This document shows positions 1 through 7,285 of a stretch of DNA of 49,954 nt, piece after piece. The position numbers and the translations under genes were made by a program. Position 1 is the first letter of the stretch. Every line of letters starts with the position of its first letter. Origin of the DNA: an uncultured Eubacterium sp. (lineage in GTDB: Bacteria; Bacillota; Clostridia; Lachnospirales; Lachnospiraceae); assembly GCA_910584645.1 (NCBI GenBank), contig CAJUAU010000006.1:118373-168326 (forward strand), given 5' to 3'. The notes under the pieces were generated by a model. It did no database searches. It was not told the DNA's origin and worked only from the letters and a program-made list of their open reading frames with translations.

Positions 1-60
1 GAGCCTCGCATTCTTCGTGCCACTCCGCGGCACTCATCATCGCGGCATTCGCCGCATATT

Positions 61-114
61 CCTGGAAAGCTATGTCCCTCTGCGTGCCAGCACGCAGGGA
101 CATAGCTTTCCAGG
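61..114. repeat. Long inverted repeat (hairpin)
   Basis: The left arm from 61 (cctggaaagctatgtccct) is repeated in reverse complement ending at 114, with a two-base bulge and a tiny loop, giving a stem of about 24 bp. No T-run follows on either strand, so it looks more like a palindromic repeat element than a classic terminator. Confidence 0.6.
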
Positions 115-137
115 AATGCGTGGCTCAAAGCTAACGC

Positions 138-186
138 GAAAAAAGCTTTTGTCCCCTATCCTGTCAAGGAAAAGGGACAAAAGCTT
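138..186 (-). terminator. Hairpin, possible terminator on the - strand
   Basis: A perfect 13-bp stem (143-155 with 174-186, arm aagcttttgtccc) encloses an 18-nt loop. Read on the - strand the stem is followed by a run of six T (139-144), which fits an intrinsic terminator for transcription coming from the methyltransferase side. Confidence 0.45.
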
Positions 187-453
187 AAATTACTTCTGCG
201 GTACCACCCAATTTGGTTATAGTATAACCCACTCATCATGCACCATCATGCACTCCTGTAGATAACGGTTCAGGTCTCCGTCAGCGTCTACTCAATGTAT
301 CACATCTTTCAAGCTGCCCTCACAAGTCCATTCACAACAAACATGCTGCTGTATCACACCAACCTACAGCTCTCTGAAAACATGACTTTGTTCCTACTAC
401 TCTTGTTCATCGGTTTATGTCATTTGCTATTAGTATATCACCAAATCTCAAAA
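187..453. other. Intergenic, nothing recognised
   Basis: No ORF with a convincing ribosome site, and no RNA or strong repeat was seen. The short repeat around 233-252 (catcatgca twice) is the only local pattern. Confidence 0.5.
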
Positions 454-787
454 TGTCAACTAAAAAATCATAAAAATTATTATCTACTTCGCAATACCAT
501 TGTCAAGGTAATACTTGCATCCCATTGTTTCAGCCTGGCGATGCAAAACCAACCCGCACCTTACATGTCAACTAAAAAATCATAAAAATTATTATCTACT
601 TCGCAATCCCATTGTTTCAGCCTGGCGATGCAAAACCAACCCGCACCTTACATGCCAACAAAAAATTCATAAAAATTATTATCTACTTCGCAATCCCATT
701 GTCAAGGTAATACTTGTATCCCATTGTTTTAGCCTGGCGATACAAAACCAACCCGCACCTTACATGCCAACAAAAAATTCATAAAAA
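454..787 (-). repeat. Tandem repeats of methyltransferase gene 3' end
   Basis: Three direct repeats start at 454, 566 and 653; a fourth at 765 runs into the real gene. The period is 112 bp. Copy 2 is 87 bp because 25 bp between two 'cccattgt' words have been lost. On the - strand each copy carries a reading frame ending KQWD(T/A)SITLTM(G/V)LRSR-stop in copies 1 and 3, closely like the true C-terminus of the adjacent methyltransferase (KQWDTSMVLIMILRGIK). The array is therefore a serial duplication of related gene ends lying downstream of the live gene. Confidence 0.75.
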
Positions 788-1660
788 TTATTTTATGCCA
801 CGCAGTATCATTATCAAAACCATACTTGTATCCCATTGTTTTATACCCTTATCGTACAGTTTGATGCGCTTGTCATATCTTTCATTGATCCGTTTCTTCA
901 TCTCCTGTATCTCGTCCTCTGTTACCATCCTGGGAGCAATTTGTGGCAGTGAATTTACAGCATCTATATTTGTCTGGCGATGTGCGTTTATCATTGCATA
1001 TGCCAATTCCTTTGAGTTTCCTGGATTATCCGGTGTGAGATTGACTGTTAAATAGTCGGTAGAAACCTGACGAAAACCATACTTTTCCATGACCGACGGT
1101 AATTCACTCTCACTCATGGGGTATTGACCAACATGATACTCCCGCTCCATTTCCCGAAAAAATGGTTCTACCCTTTTCCAGACTTCTATCTCAAAACTGC
1201 TTTGTTGAGCTATGCAGTCTGCCGTTATATTGATCCCCTTCCTCACAGATAATACAAGACAAATACCACTTGGCTTTAATACTCTGTACTGTTCACCAAA
1301 AAATCTGGACGGTTCTATATGCTCCTGAACGGTATTGGATATGACAACATCAAAAGACTTGTCCTTAAAAGGCAGTGCGGCCGCGTCTGCTTCCACAAAC
1401 TTTATATGAGGTGCCTGTTTCCTGGCAAACTGAATAAAGGCTGTGTCCCTGTCTAGACTGACGATTTCAGAATCCGGATACCACCGGGCCAGCGACTGGG
1501 CCAGGGCCCCAGGACCACAACCAATCTCCAGGATCCGCTTTTTATTTTCTATATGAAATGCATCCATATACTTTTCTTTATACTCGTCAGAAAATCTTAA
1601 AGTGCGGGAAAGATATAGTGTTCCTATGTTTTGCACACAGCTCGACCAGATCGTGTTCAT
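788..1660 (-). CDS. Class I SAM-dependent methyltransferase
   Basis: A 290-aa protein with a Rossmann-type SAM-binding domain: motif I ILEIGCGPG near residue 45, an acidic residue at the end of strand 2 (VSLDRD), then ADAAALPF and VVISNTVQEHIEP, typical of Methyltransf_11-like enzymes. The C-terminal third (YDKGIKQWDTSMVLIMILRG) is a conserved tail of a Firmicute subgroup. The substrate is not predictable. I place the start at the ATG at 1660 because GGGAGG lies 6 nt before it; an upstream in-frame TTG at 1684 lacks a site. It is monocistronic, and its 3' end is duplicated downstream in the 454-787 array. Confidence 0.85.
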   Translation of the reverse strand: MNTIWSSCVQNIGTLYLSRTLRFSDEYKEKYMDAFHIENKKRILEIGCGPGALAQSLARWYPDSEIVSLDRDTAFIQFARKQAPHIKFVEADAAALPFKDKSFDVVISNTVQEHIEPSRFFGEQYRVLKPSGICLVLSVRKGINITADCIAQQSSFEIEVWKRVEPFFREMEREYHVGQYPMSESELPSVMEKYGFRQVSTDYLTVNLTPDNPGNSKELAYAMINAHRQTNIDAVNSLPQIAPRMVTEDEIQEMKKRINERYDKRIKLYDKGIKQWDTSMVLIMILRGIK

Positions 1661-1745
1661 CCTCCGCCTCCCTTCATAATTCAATTACTTTAGTCACATA
1701 AATGACATTATTGTATGTGCAGATATGGCCTCACCAAAATAAACC

Positions 1746-1774
1746 TTGCCGCCCCGAAAGAAAATAGATATAAT
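1746..1774 (+). promoter_or_regulatory. Sigma-A type promoter
   Basis: TTGCCG at 1746-1751 and a perfect TATAAT at 1769-1774, separated by 17 bp, lie just upstream of the small membrane protein gene at 1800. Confidence 0.7.
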
Positions 1775-1799
1775 AAATATCAAAAAGGAGAACCACAGG

Positions 1800-2219
1800 A
1801 TGAAACCAGTAAAAATTTTAACACTACTTGGATATTCCTCTATTGCGGTAGGGGCTGTATATGGAACGATTACTTTTGTATTATATTTTGTTTCGGACTA
1901 CTTAAAATTGTCATTAGATCTTTTGGGAAAAGGAGTCAAAGTCGTTTCTCCGCGGGTTATTTTCTTTACACTTTTGACGGGCGGAATTTGCATTGCAGAT
2001 TCCATGATGTTAAGATACTTGGAGAAAAAACACCCCGGCAGGGAGAACTATGCCGTTACCCTTTCCCTCATAATGTTAAGCATCCTTTTTCTCTCTGCGA
2101 TTTATTTTAGATTTGGTATAGGCAGAGAAAGCGGAAGTATAACTATCGTCTTATGGCAATGCACCGTTTTTATTTTGAAACTTATTTTGAACTTGTACAA
2201 CCGTAAACAATCTGAATGA
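1800..2219 (+). CDS. Small four-helix membrane protein, unknown function
   Basis: A 139-aa protein with four hydrophobic segments (roughly residues 8-31, 51-66, 84-102 and 113-131) and short, basic loops. I do not recognise a family. The ATG at 1800 follows AAAAAGGAG by 9 nt; the ORF is open further upstream but the promoter at 1746-1774 excludes earlier starts. It is transcribed alone, divergently from the methyltransferase and convergent with the small gene at 2239. It is likely an integral membrane protein of the cytoplasmic membrane. Confidence 0.7.
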   Translation: MKPVKILTLLGYSSIAVGAVYGTITFVLYFVSDYLKLSLDLLGKGVKVVSPRVIFFTLLTGGICIADSMMLRYLEKKHPGRENYAVTLSLIMLSILFLSAIYFRFGIGRESGSITIVLWQCTVFILKLILNLYNRKQSE

Positions 2220-2238
2220 TCATAATCCCATCGGAAAC

Positions 2239-2421
2239 TTAACTATTTACAATCGGAGAAATAACTGGTTTTCCATCCCTGCCTAACAACGGCGACATTC
2301 CTCCAGAATATCCACTTGTATGAAACACATAATTCACACCAGTCTCACTGTCCACCCAGATCTCCATGACATTCACTGTCCCTTGTGAATATACCTTCTT
2401 AAATCTTTCATTCTTAGCCAT
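2239..2421 (-). CDS. DUF6440-like small protein
   Basis: A 60-aa protein. The pattern FKKVY...VMEIWVDSETGVNYVFHTSGYSGG followed by PLLGRDGKPVI matches what I know of the DUF6440 family, widespread in Firmicutes and phages, of unknown function. The start ATG at 2421 is preceded by GAGGAGG with good spacing. It is complete for its family and stands alone. The family call rests on motif recall, not a search. Confidence 0.7.
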   Translation of the reverse strand: MAKNERFKKVYSQGTVNVMEIWVDSETGVNYVFHTSGYSGGMSPLLGRDGKPVISPIVNS

Positions 2422-2508
2422 TATATTTACCTCCTCAGGTACGGATTTTGCATTCTGTCAATTAAAAGATAGCACAATAAATAAAAGATTTCAACTATTT
2501 TGCATAAT

Positions 2509-2526
2509 GACATTATGAGACATTAT
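2509..2526 (+). promoter_or_regulatory. Direct-repeat operator candidate for the Bce-type regulator
   Basis: GACATTAT occurs twice (2509-2516 and 2519-2526), a 10-bp centre-to-centre spacing, upstream of the ABC transporter promoter. OmpR-family regulators, such as the one encoded at 5479, typically bind 10-bp-spaced direct repeats, so this is a plausible binding site. Confidence 0.4.
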
Positions 2527-2565
2527 CTGTACCTGGCAGAATACTTTCCTTTCATCAACTGTAAG

Positions 2566-2594
2566 TGTTATAAAATCCAGTACTGTGCTATGAT
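2566..2594 (+). promoter_or_regulatory. Putative promoter of the BceAB-type operon
   Basis: A good -10 (TATGAT, 2589-2594) with a poor -35 (TGTTAT, 2566-2571) at 17 bp, 37 bp before the ATG. A weak -35 fits a promoter that needs an activator. Confidence 0.4.
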
Positions 2595-2630
2595 AAGACC
2601 AGTAAATTTAGTATCAAAGGAGGCTATCAC

Positions 2631-3404
2631 ATGGAACCTGTTCTTCAGATTGAATCGCTAAAAAAATATTATGGGAGATCTAAAAACCAGACGAAGGCAT
2701 TGGATGGCATGACATTTCAGGTAATGCCTGGGGAGTTTTTGGGCATTATGGGGAGCAGTGGATCCGGCAAATCTACACTGTTAAATTGTATCGCCGCCGT
2801 GATCCAGCCTGACAGCGGTCAGATCATAATGAAAGGCAGACAGCTCCAGACGCTCAAAGGAGCTGCACTGGCAGACTACCGCGGTAAAGAGATTGGATAT
2901 TTATTTCAGAATTTTGAACTCCTGGAACATCTGACGGGACGGGAAAATATCCTGCTTCCCTTGTCCCTTCACGGTGTAGCGGAAGCTGAGAGCAAAAAAC
3001 GCCTAAACCAGCTGGCATCTTATCTGGAGATCCAGGATGTCCTGAACAAATTTCCTCCTCAGATGTCGGGCGGACAGAAACAGAGGGTTGCGGCTGCCAG
3101 AGCATTGATCCTGGATCCGGGTATCATTCTCGCCGATGAGCCGACAGGCGCCCTGGATTCTAAAAATGCAAAAACCTTGATGGAGAAACTTTCTGGACTG
3201 AATAAAGATGAGCACGCAACGATCCTGATGGTGACTCATGATACCAATGCGGCCAGTTATTGTAAGCGCATTCTGTTTATTCAGGACGGTATTATTTTCC
3301 ACGAACTGCGCCGGGATCTTCCTGATGAGTCCCAGCAGGAATTTTATTCCCGGATCCTAAACGTAATCGCACAGTTGGGAGGAGGCAGTGCAAATGTTCT
3401 TTAA
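2631..3404 (+). CDS. BceA-type ABC transporter ATP-binding protein
   Basis: A 257-aa cytoplasmic ATPase of the peptide-antibiotic (bacitracin/lantibiotic) resistance ABC family. Walker A is GSSGSGKS at residues 41-48, the signature MSGGQKQR at about 145-152, and Walker B with catalytic Glu is ILADEP at about 166-171. The length is normal for BceA. AAAGGAGG precedes the ATG. It overlaps the permease gene by 11 bp and is followed by a response regulator and histidine kinase on the same strand, the usual Bce-module content, so expression is probably induced by envelope-targeting peptides. The exact substrate cannot be told from sequence. Confidence 0.9.
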   Translation: MEPVLQIESLKKYYGRSKNQTKALDGMTFQVMPGEFLGIMGSSGSGKSTLLNCIAAVIQPDSGQIIMKGRQLQTLKGAALADYRGKEIGYLFQNFELLEHLTGRENILLPLSLHGVAEAESKKRLNQLASYLEIQDVLNKFPPQMSGGQKQRVAAARALILDPGIILADEPTGALDSKNAKTLMEKLSGLNKDEHATILMVTHDTNAASYCKRILFIQDGIIFHELRRDLPDESQQEFYSRILNVIAQLGGGSANVL

Positions 3405-5460
3405 ATTGATCATCCGCAACAGCAAAAGAAACCGAAAAGAAAATGGCTTATTTTTCAGTTCACTGATCGTATCCATCATTGCATTCTATATGATACTGGC
3501 ACTGTCCCATCAGGACGTTATGATCTTTTTAGCACAGATGGAAAGCGACGCCGTAGATAAACTGATGAACATGATCCCCATTTTCTATGGTATGGCGCTG
3601 TTTATCCTGTTTTTTCTCATATACTACGCCAGTAAGTTCCAGCTGGAGCGGCGCAGGCATGAGTTTGGCGTCTATCTGATGATGGGCATGCGCCGCAGCA
3701 GATTGTTTGCCCTGCTGCTGGCTGAAGATTTCCGCAACAGTGTCATTTCGCTGACCATAGGGCTCCCCAGTGCCCTTTTACTGTCGGAACTGGTCAGCCT
3801 GATCACTGCCCGCCTGGTAGGGATCGGGATCATCAGTCATCAGCTTTCTTTCTCTCTTCCGGCGGTATTGTGGACGTCCCTGGGATTTCTTTTTATCAAA
3901 TTTGCCGCCTTTTTGGTCCTCAGTGGAAAGATCAGCCGGCAGGAGATCGGCTCCCTTCTCGTGGAAACACCGGAGGGGGCAAAAAAGCAAATGCCTGCCT
4001 TCATCTATGGGATTTCCATCCTCGCAGGTATTTTCTGTCTGGCCATCGCCTATGCCAGTGCGATCCATGGAGAGGCATGGTCAGACATATGGCAGATGGC
4101 GCGAACCGTCACCCTTGGGATGTCGGGAACCTTCTTATTATTCTGGGGGCTGCGTTTTCTGATCGGTATCATAGCGGCATCCGGAAAACAGAACCGTCAG
4201 CTCCATGTATTCAATTTTCGCCAGATACAGGAAAATGTGATCCATCGCTCCGGCACCCTTGCCATCTGTTCCATACTCATATTAGCTGCCCTTTGCTGTT
4301 TCGGGGCAGGTATTTCGATTTCCCGTTTCTACGAAAAATCGGAACAGCATGTGCTGGATTATACTTTTGAGGATCCTGAGAATGGAAATGATACAGCAGC
4401 TATACGGCAGACATTAGCAGACCACCAGCTAGACCGTCATTTTTCTCATTTATTTGAAATGAAATCAGGCTATATCCGCAGAGCAGAGGACACGGAACAT
4501 GCTGTTCAGATGGAAGCGCTCCTGGCAGCCCTGCGTAATATGCCGCCCTCCCAGGACAGCCATGTACTCCTCTACAATCTTGAACAGGAGACCTTCCCTC
4601 ATATCATATCCCTGAGCTGCTACAATCAGCTCTTAAGCGCTGGCGGCATGCCGGAACTTACTCTGGGACCGGAAGAGGCCGCTATTTACATGGATCACGA
4701 ATACGCACCCTATGAAAGAAAAAAAATGCTGGACAGTATTCTGCAGACAAGACCAGAAGCCCGGCTGGATGAAAAAACGATCCACCTCACGGGAACCGTC
4801 CAGACTACAAATCTGGTTACAGACCGTTCCATCACCTTATCTTTTGCCCTGATCCTTCCGGATGAATTGTTTGAATACTATACCCAGGGTGATTATGATG
4901 TTTATCTCAATGGCATTCTGGCAAAAGATGATACAGGCGGCCCAGGCCTCATGTCTGCCATATCAGGAATGAACCAAAAACTGAAAAAAACAGGCCTGAC
5001 CTATGAGAGCTATCTGCAGAACATGGGGCGGCAGTTATTTTATATGGTAGCCGCCAGCTATATTACTATGTACCTGGCAGTTATGTTCCTGATCATTTCA
5101 AATACCATCATCGGCATACAATTTCTGATGAGCCAGCAGAAATCAAACCGCCGCTACCGGACCCTCATACGATTGGGGGCTGCATATCCCACTTTGTGCA
5201 GTTCCGCAAGAAAGCAGATCAACTGGTACTTTGGGCTCCCTGCTGCAGTTGCTGCCTTCAGCAGCCTGTTTGGCGTCCGTTCCCTGCTCTCCGGGCTCCT
5301 GTCTTCCAGGGCAAAAAGCAGCCTGATGACAGAAATGATGATTATTTCAGCCGCTATGATTTTAGCATTATGTGTGATAGAATATATTTACATGGCGGCA
5401 GTAAAGCGTTCGAGTGACCGCTATCTTCTGACTCTGATGGTACCAGAACGGGAAGAATGA
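3394..5460 (+). CDS. BceB-type ABC transporter permease
   Basis: A 688-aa FtsX-superfamily permease. The N-terminal half has several hydrophobic segments, including RRRHEFGVYLMMGMRR, a typical BceB cytoplasmic loop after the second helix. A large polar extracellular domain spans roughly residues 315-550, and a last helix bundle includes YMVAASYITMYLAVMFLI. BceB proteins use the large domain to detect the peptide/lipid target and signal to the partner kinase. I chose the ATG at 3394 (GGAGG 8 nt upstream) over the GTG at 3388. It forms the transporter with the preceding ATPase. Confidence 0.88.
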   Translation: MFFKLIIRNSKRNRKENGLFFSSLIVSIIAFYMILALSHQDVMIFLAQMESDAVDKLMNMIPIFYGMALFILFFLIYYASKFQLERRRHEFGVYLMMGMRRSRLFALLLAEDFRNSVISLTIGLPSALLLSELVSLITARLVGIGIISHQLSFSLPAVLWTSLGFLFIKFAAFLVLSGKISRQEIGSLLVETPEGAKKQMPAFIYGISILAGIFCLAIAYASAIHGEAWSDIWQMARTVTLGMSGTFLLFWGLRFLIGIIAASGKQNRQLHVFNFRQIQENVIHRSGTLAICSILILAALCCFGAGISISRFYEKSEQHVLDYTFEDPENGNDTAAIRQTLADHQLDRHFSHLFEMKSGYIRRAEDTEHAVQMEALLAALRNMPPSQDSHVLLYNLEQETFPHIISLSCYNQLLSAGGMPELTLGPEEAAIYMDHEYAPYERKKMLDSILQTRPEARLDEKTIHLTGTVQTTNLVTDRSITLSFALILPDELFEYYTQGDYDVYLNGILAKDDTGGPGLMSAISGMNQKLKKTGLTYESYLQNMGRQLFYMVAASYITMYLAVMFLIISNTIIGIQFLMSQQKSNRRYRTLIRLGAAYPTLCSSARKQINWYFGLPAAVAAFSSLFGVRSLLSGLLSSRAKSSLMTEMMIISAAMILALCVIEYIYMAAVKRSSDRYLLTLMVPEREE

Positions 5461-5478
5461 CCACGGGAGGGAGCTTGT

Positions 5479-6159
5479 ATGAAACACATAACAATCGTAG
5501 AAGATGAAGACTATATGAGAGAGGAATTATCCGATATACTGCGTAAGGCCGGTTATGAAACAGAAGAAATCAAGGATTTTAGCAACATTACAGATCAGCT
5601 TCTTCAGCTCTCTCCGGATCTGATCCTTCTGGATCTGAATCTGCCGGGGATGAGTGGATTTGAGATCTGCCGGGAAATAAAACGAAAAAGTTCGATCCCG
5701 GTCCTTGTGCTTACCTCCCGGGACCAGATCCAGGATGAACTGCATGCACTGGATCTGGGAGCCGATGAATATCTGACAAAACCATGCAGAAAGGAACGGC
5801 TTCTGGCACGTGTGGCTAATGTGATGAAACGGTATGAAGGACGGTCAAATCTTCTGGAAGGACCAGGGTTCCTGCTGGACCGGCAGACCTATACGCTTTA
5901 TATTGATAACCGCTCTGTGGTGCTCCCAAAAAATCAGGGGAAAATACTTGAAGTGTTTTTGAACCATGGAGAAGAAATTGTAACAAAAGAAGAATTATAT
6001 CTGGCGGTCTGGGGAACCTTTGAATTCATCGACGAAAATGCACTTCAGGTCAATCTGACACGGTTAAAAAAGACTATGGCAAACCTAATGATGAGCCAGA
6101 AGATCGTCCCCGTCCGCGGCATCGGTTATCAGCTTATCAGAAAAGGAGGAACTCAATGA
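5479..6159 (+). CDS. BceR-type response regulator (OmpR family)
   Basis: A 226-aa protein. The receiver domain has the acidic pocket EDED at 8-11, phospho-acceptor D52 in LILLDLNLPG, and K101 in LTKPC. The C-terminal winged-helix DNA-binding domain covers about 125-225. GGGAGGGAG precedes the ATG at 5479. The gene lies 18 bp after the permease and overlaps the kinase gene by 4 bp (ATGA). It probably activates the transporter promoter, where 10-bp-spaced repeats at 2509-2526 are candidate sites. Confidence 0.88.
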   Translation: MKHITIVEDEDYMREELSDILRKAGYETEEIKDFSNITDQLLQLSPDLILLDLNLPGMSGFEICREIKRKSSIPVLVLTSRDQIQDELHALDLGADEYLTKPCRKERLLARVANVMKRYEGRSNLLEGPGFLLDRQTYTLYIDNRSVVLPKNQGKILEVFLNHGEEIVTKEELYLAVWGTFEFIDENALQVNLTRLKKTMANLMMSQKIVPVRGIGYQLIRKGGTQ

Positions 6160-7235
6160 GGCAAAAAGTGAAACTTATCCAGCAATATATTCCCTGGCTC
6201 CTGCTTCTGCTGGGTATTGACATCTTTGCTGCATTTTCTCTTTGGATCGCTGATGTACAGGCATTTTATGCGATGATAACCGTGATCCTGCTCTCCTCGG
6301 TTCTTCTATTCTCATCGGTGTGCGGCGTCCTTGTCCACCGGGAAGAAAAAAGAAAACAGGCATTTCTTGCTTTTCTGAATAAACCGGATGAATACCAGGA
6401 AGAGCTGCTGATAGAAAACCTCTGTCCGGCGCAGCGGGAATCTGTCCGTCTGCTGGGCAGAACGTTACGGAATAAACAAACTGCTTATGACAGTCTGCAA
6501 ATGCAGATAGACGATTATGAGGAGTACGTAGAATCCTGGGCCCATGAAACGAAAACACCTCTTTCCCTTCTGACACTGCTTCTTGATAACAGGAGAGATG
6601 AATTACCGGCAGCCATGGATTCTAAACTTGATCATATCCGGAACCGTATGCAGGAATCCATCGACCAGATATTGTTCTATGCCAGGTTAAAGAGTACAAG
6701 AAAGGATTATCTGTTTGAGCCTGTCCATATCCTTTCATGTATTGAAGAGGTGTTGGAGGATTATAAACCATTGCTGGAAGAAAAACAGTTCCAGATCCAA
6801 TTCTGTATGTCGGATGATACGGTTTACACTGACCAGAGAGGACTTCGTTTCCTCCTTCGGCAGATCATTAGTAATTCCATTAAATATTGCAGAAACGAGC
6901 CAGAATTAAACTTTAATTCTTTTGAAGCAGAGAACCGTTATGTTTTTGTGATAAAAGATAATGGCATTGGCGTCCGCAGCTGTGACCTGCCCTTTCTTTT
7001 TGAAAAAGGATTTACCGGTGACTCTGGGAAAGAAAGAAAAAAAGCGACCGGGATGGGACTGTATCTTGCCAAAGAAATGGCAGGGGATCTGAATATCACC
7101 CTGCAGGTAAACTCAGAGTGGGGAAAAGGATTTGAAATACGGATCTTTTTCCCTTTGGTGGACTCAGTGGCAGAATTCAGGCAGAATTCGCATCCGGCGC
7201 CGCCGGCTCAGCCTTTTGATGCAGATTCAAGCTAA
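6156..7235 (+). CDS. BceS-type intramembrane-sensing histidine kinase
   Basis: A 359-aa protein. Two N-terminal helices (about 13-31 and 37-61) are joined by a very short loop, the hallmark of intramembrane-sensing kinases that depend on a BceAB partner for input. Phospho-acceptor H130 is in ESWAHETKTPL. The HATPase domain shows NSIKYC, DNGIGV and GMGLYLAKEMA. The last 25 residues or so (after FFPLVDSV) are Ala/Pro-rich and look like read-through into a GC-rich repeat that continues past the stop, so the original stop may have been displaced. The start overlaps the regulator gene. Confidence 0.85.
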   Translation: MRQKVKLIQQYIPWLLLLLGIDIFAAFSLWIADVQAFYAMITVILLSSVLLFSSVCGVLVHREEKRKQAFLAFLNKPDEYQEELLIENLCPAQRESVRLLGRTLRNKQTAYDSLQMQIDDYEEYVESWAHETKTPLSLLTLLLDNRRDELPAAMDSKLDHIRNRMQESIDQILFYARLKSTRKDYLFEPVHILSCIEEVLEDYKPLLEEKQFQIQFCMSDDTVYTDQRGLRFLLRQIISNSIKYCRNEPELNFNSFEAENRYVFVIKDNGIGVRSCDLPFLFEKGFTGDSGKERKKATGMGLYLAKEMAGDLNITLQVNSEWGKGFEIRIFFPLVDSVAEFRQNSHPAPPAQPFDADSS

Positions 7236-7285
7236 CTTAGCGGCGTCAATTTGAACCCTGCCTTTATTCTTATCTAAAGCTTTCT

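Noticed and set aside
454..787. CRISPR array
   Set aside because: Repeats are 87-112 bp, contiguous without unique spacers, and carry a coding-like gene end.
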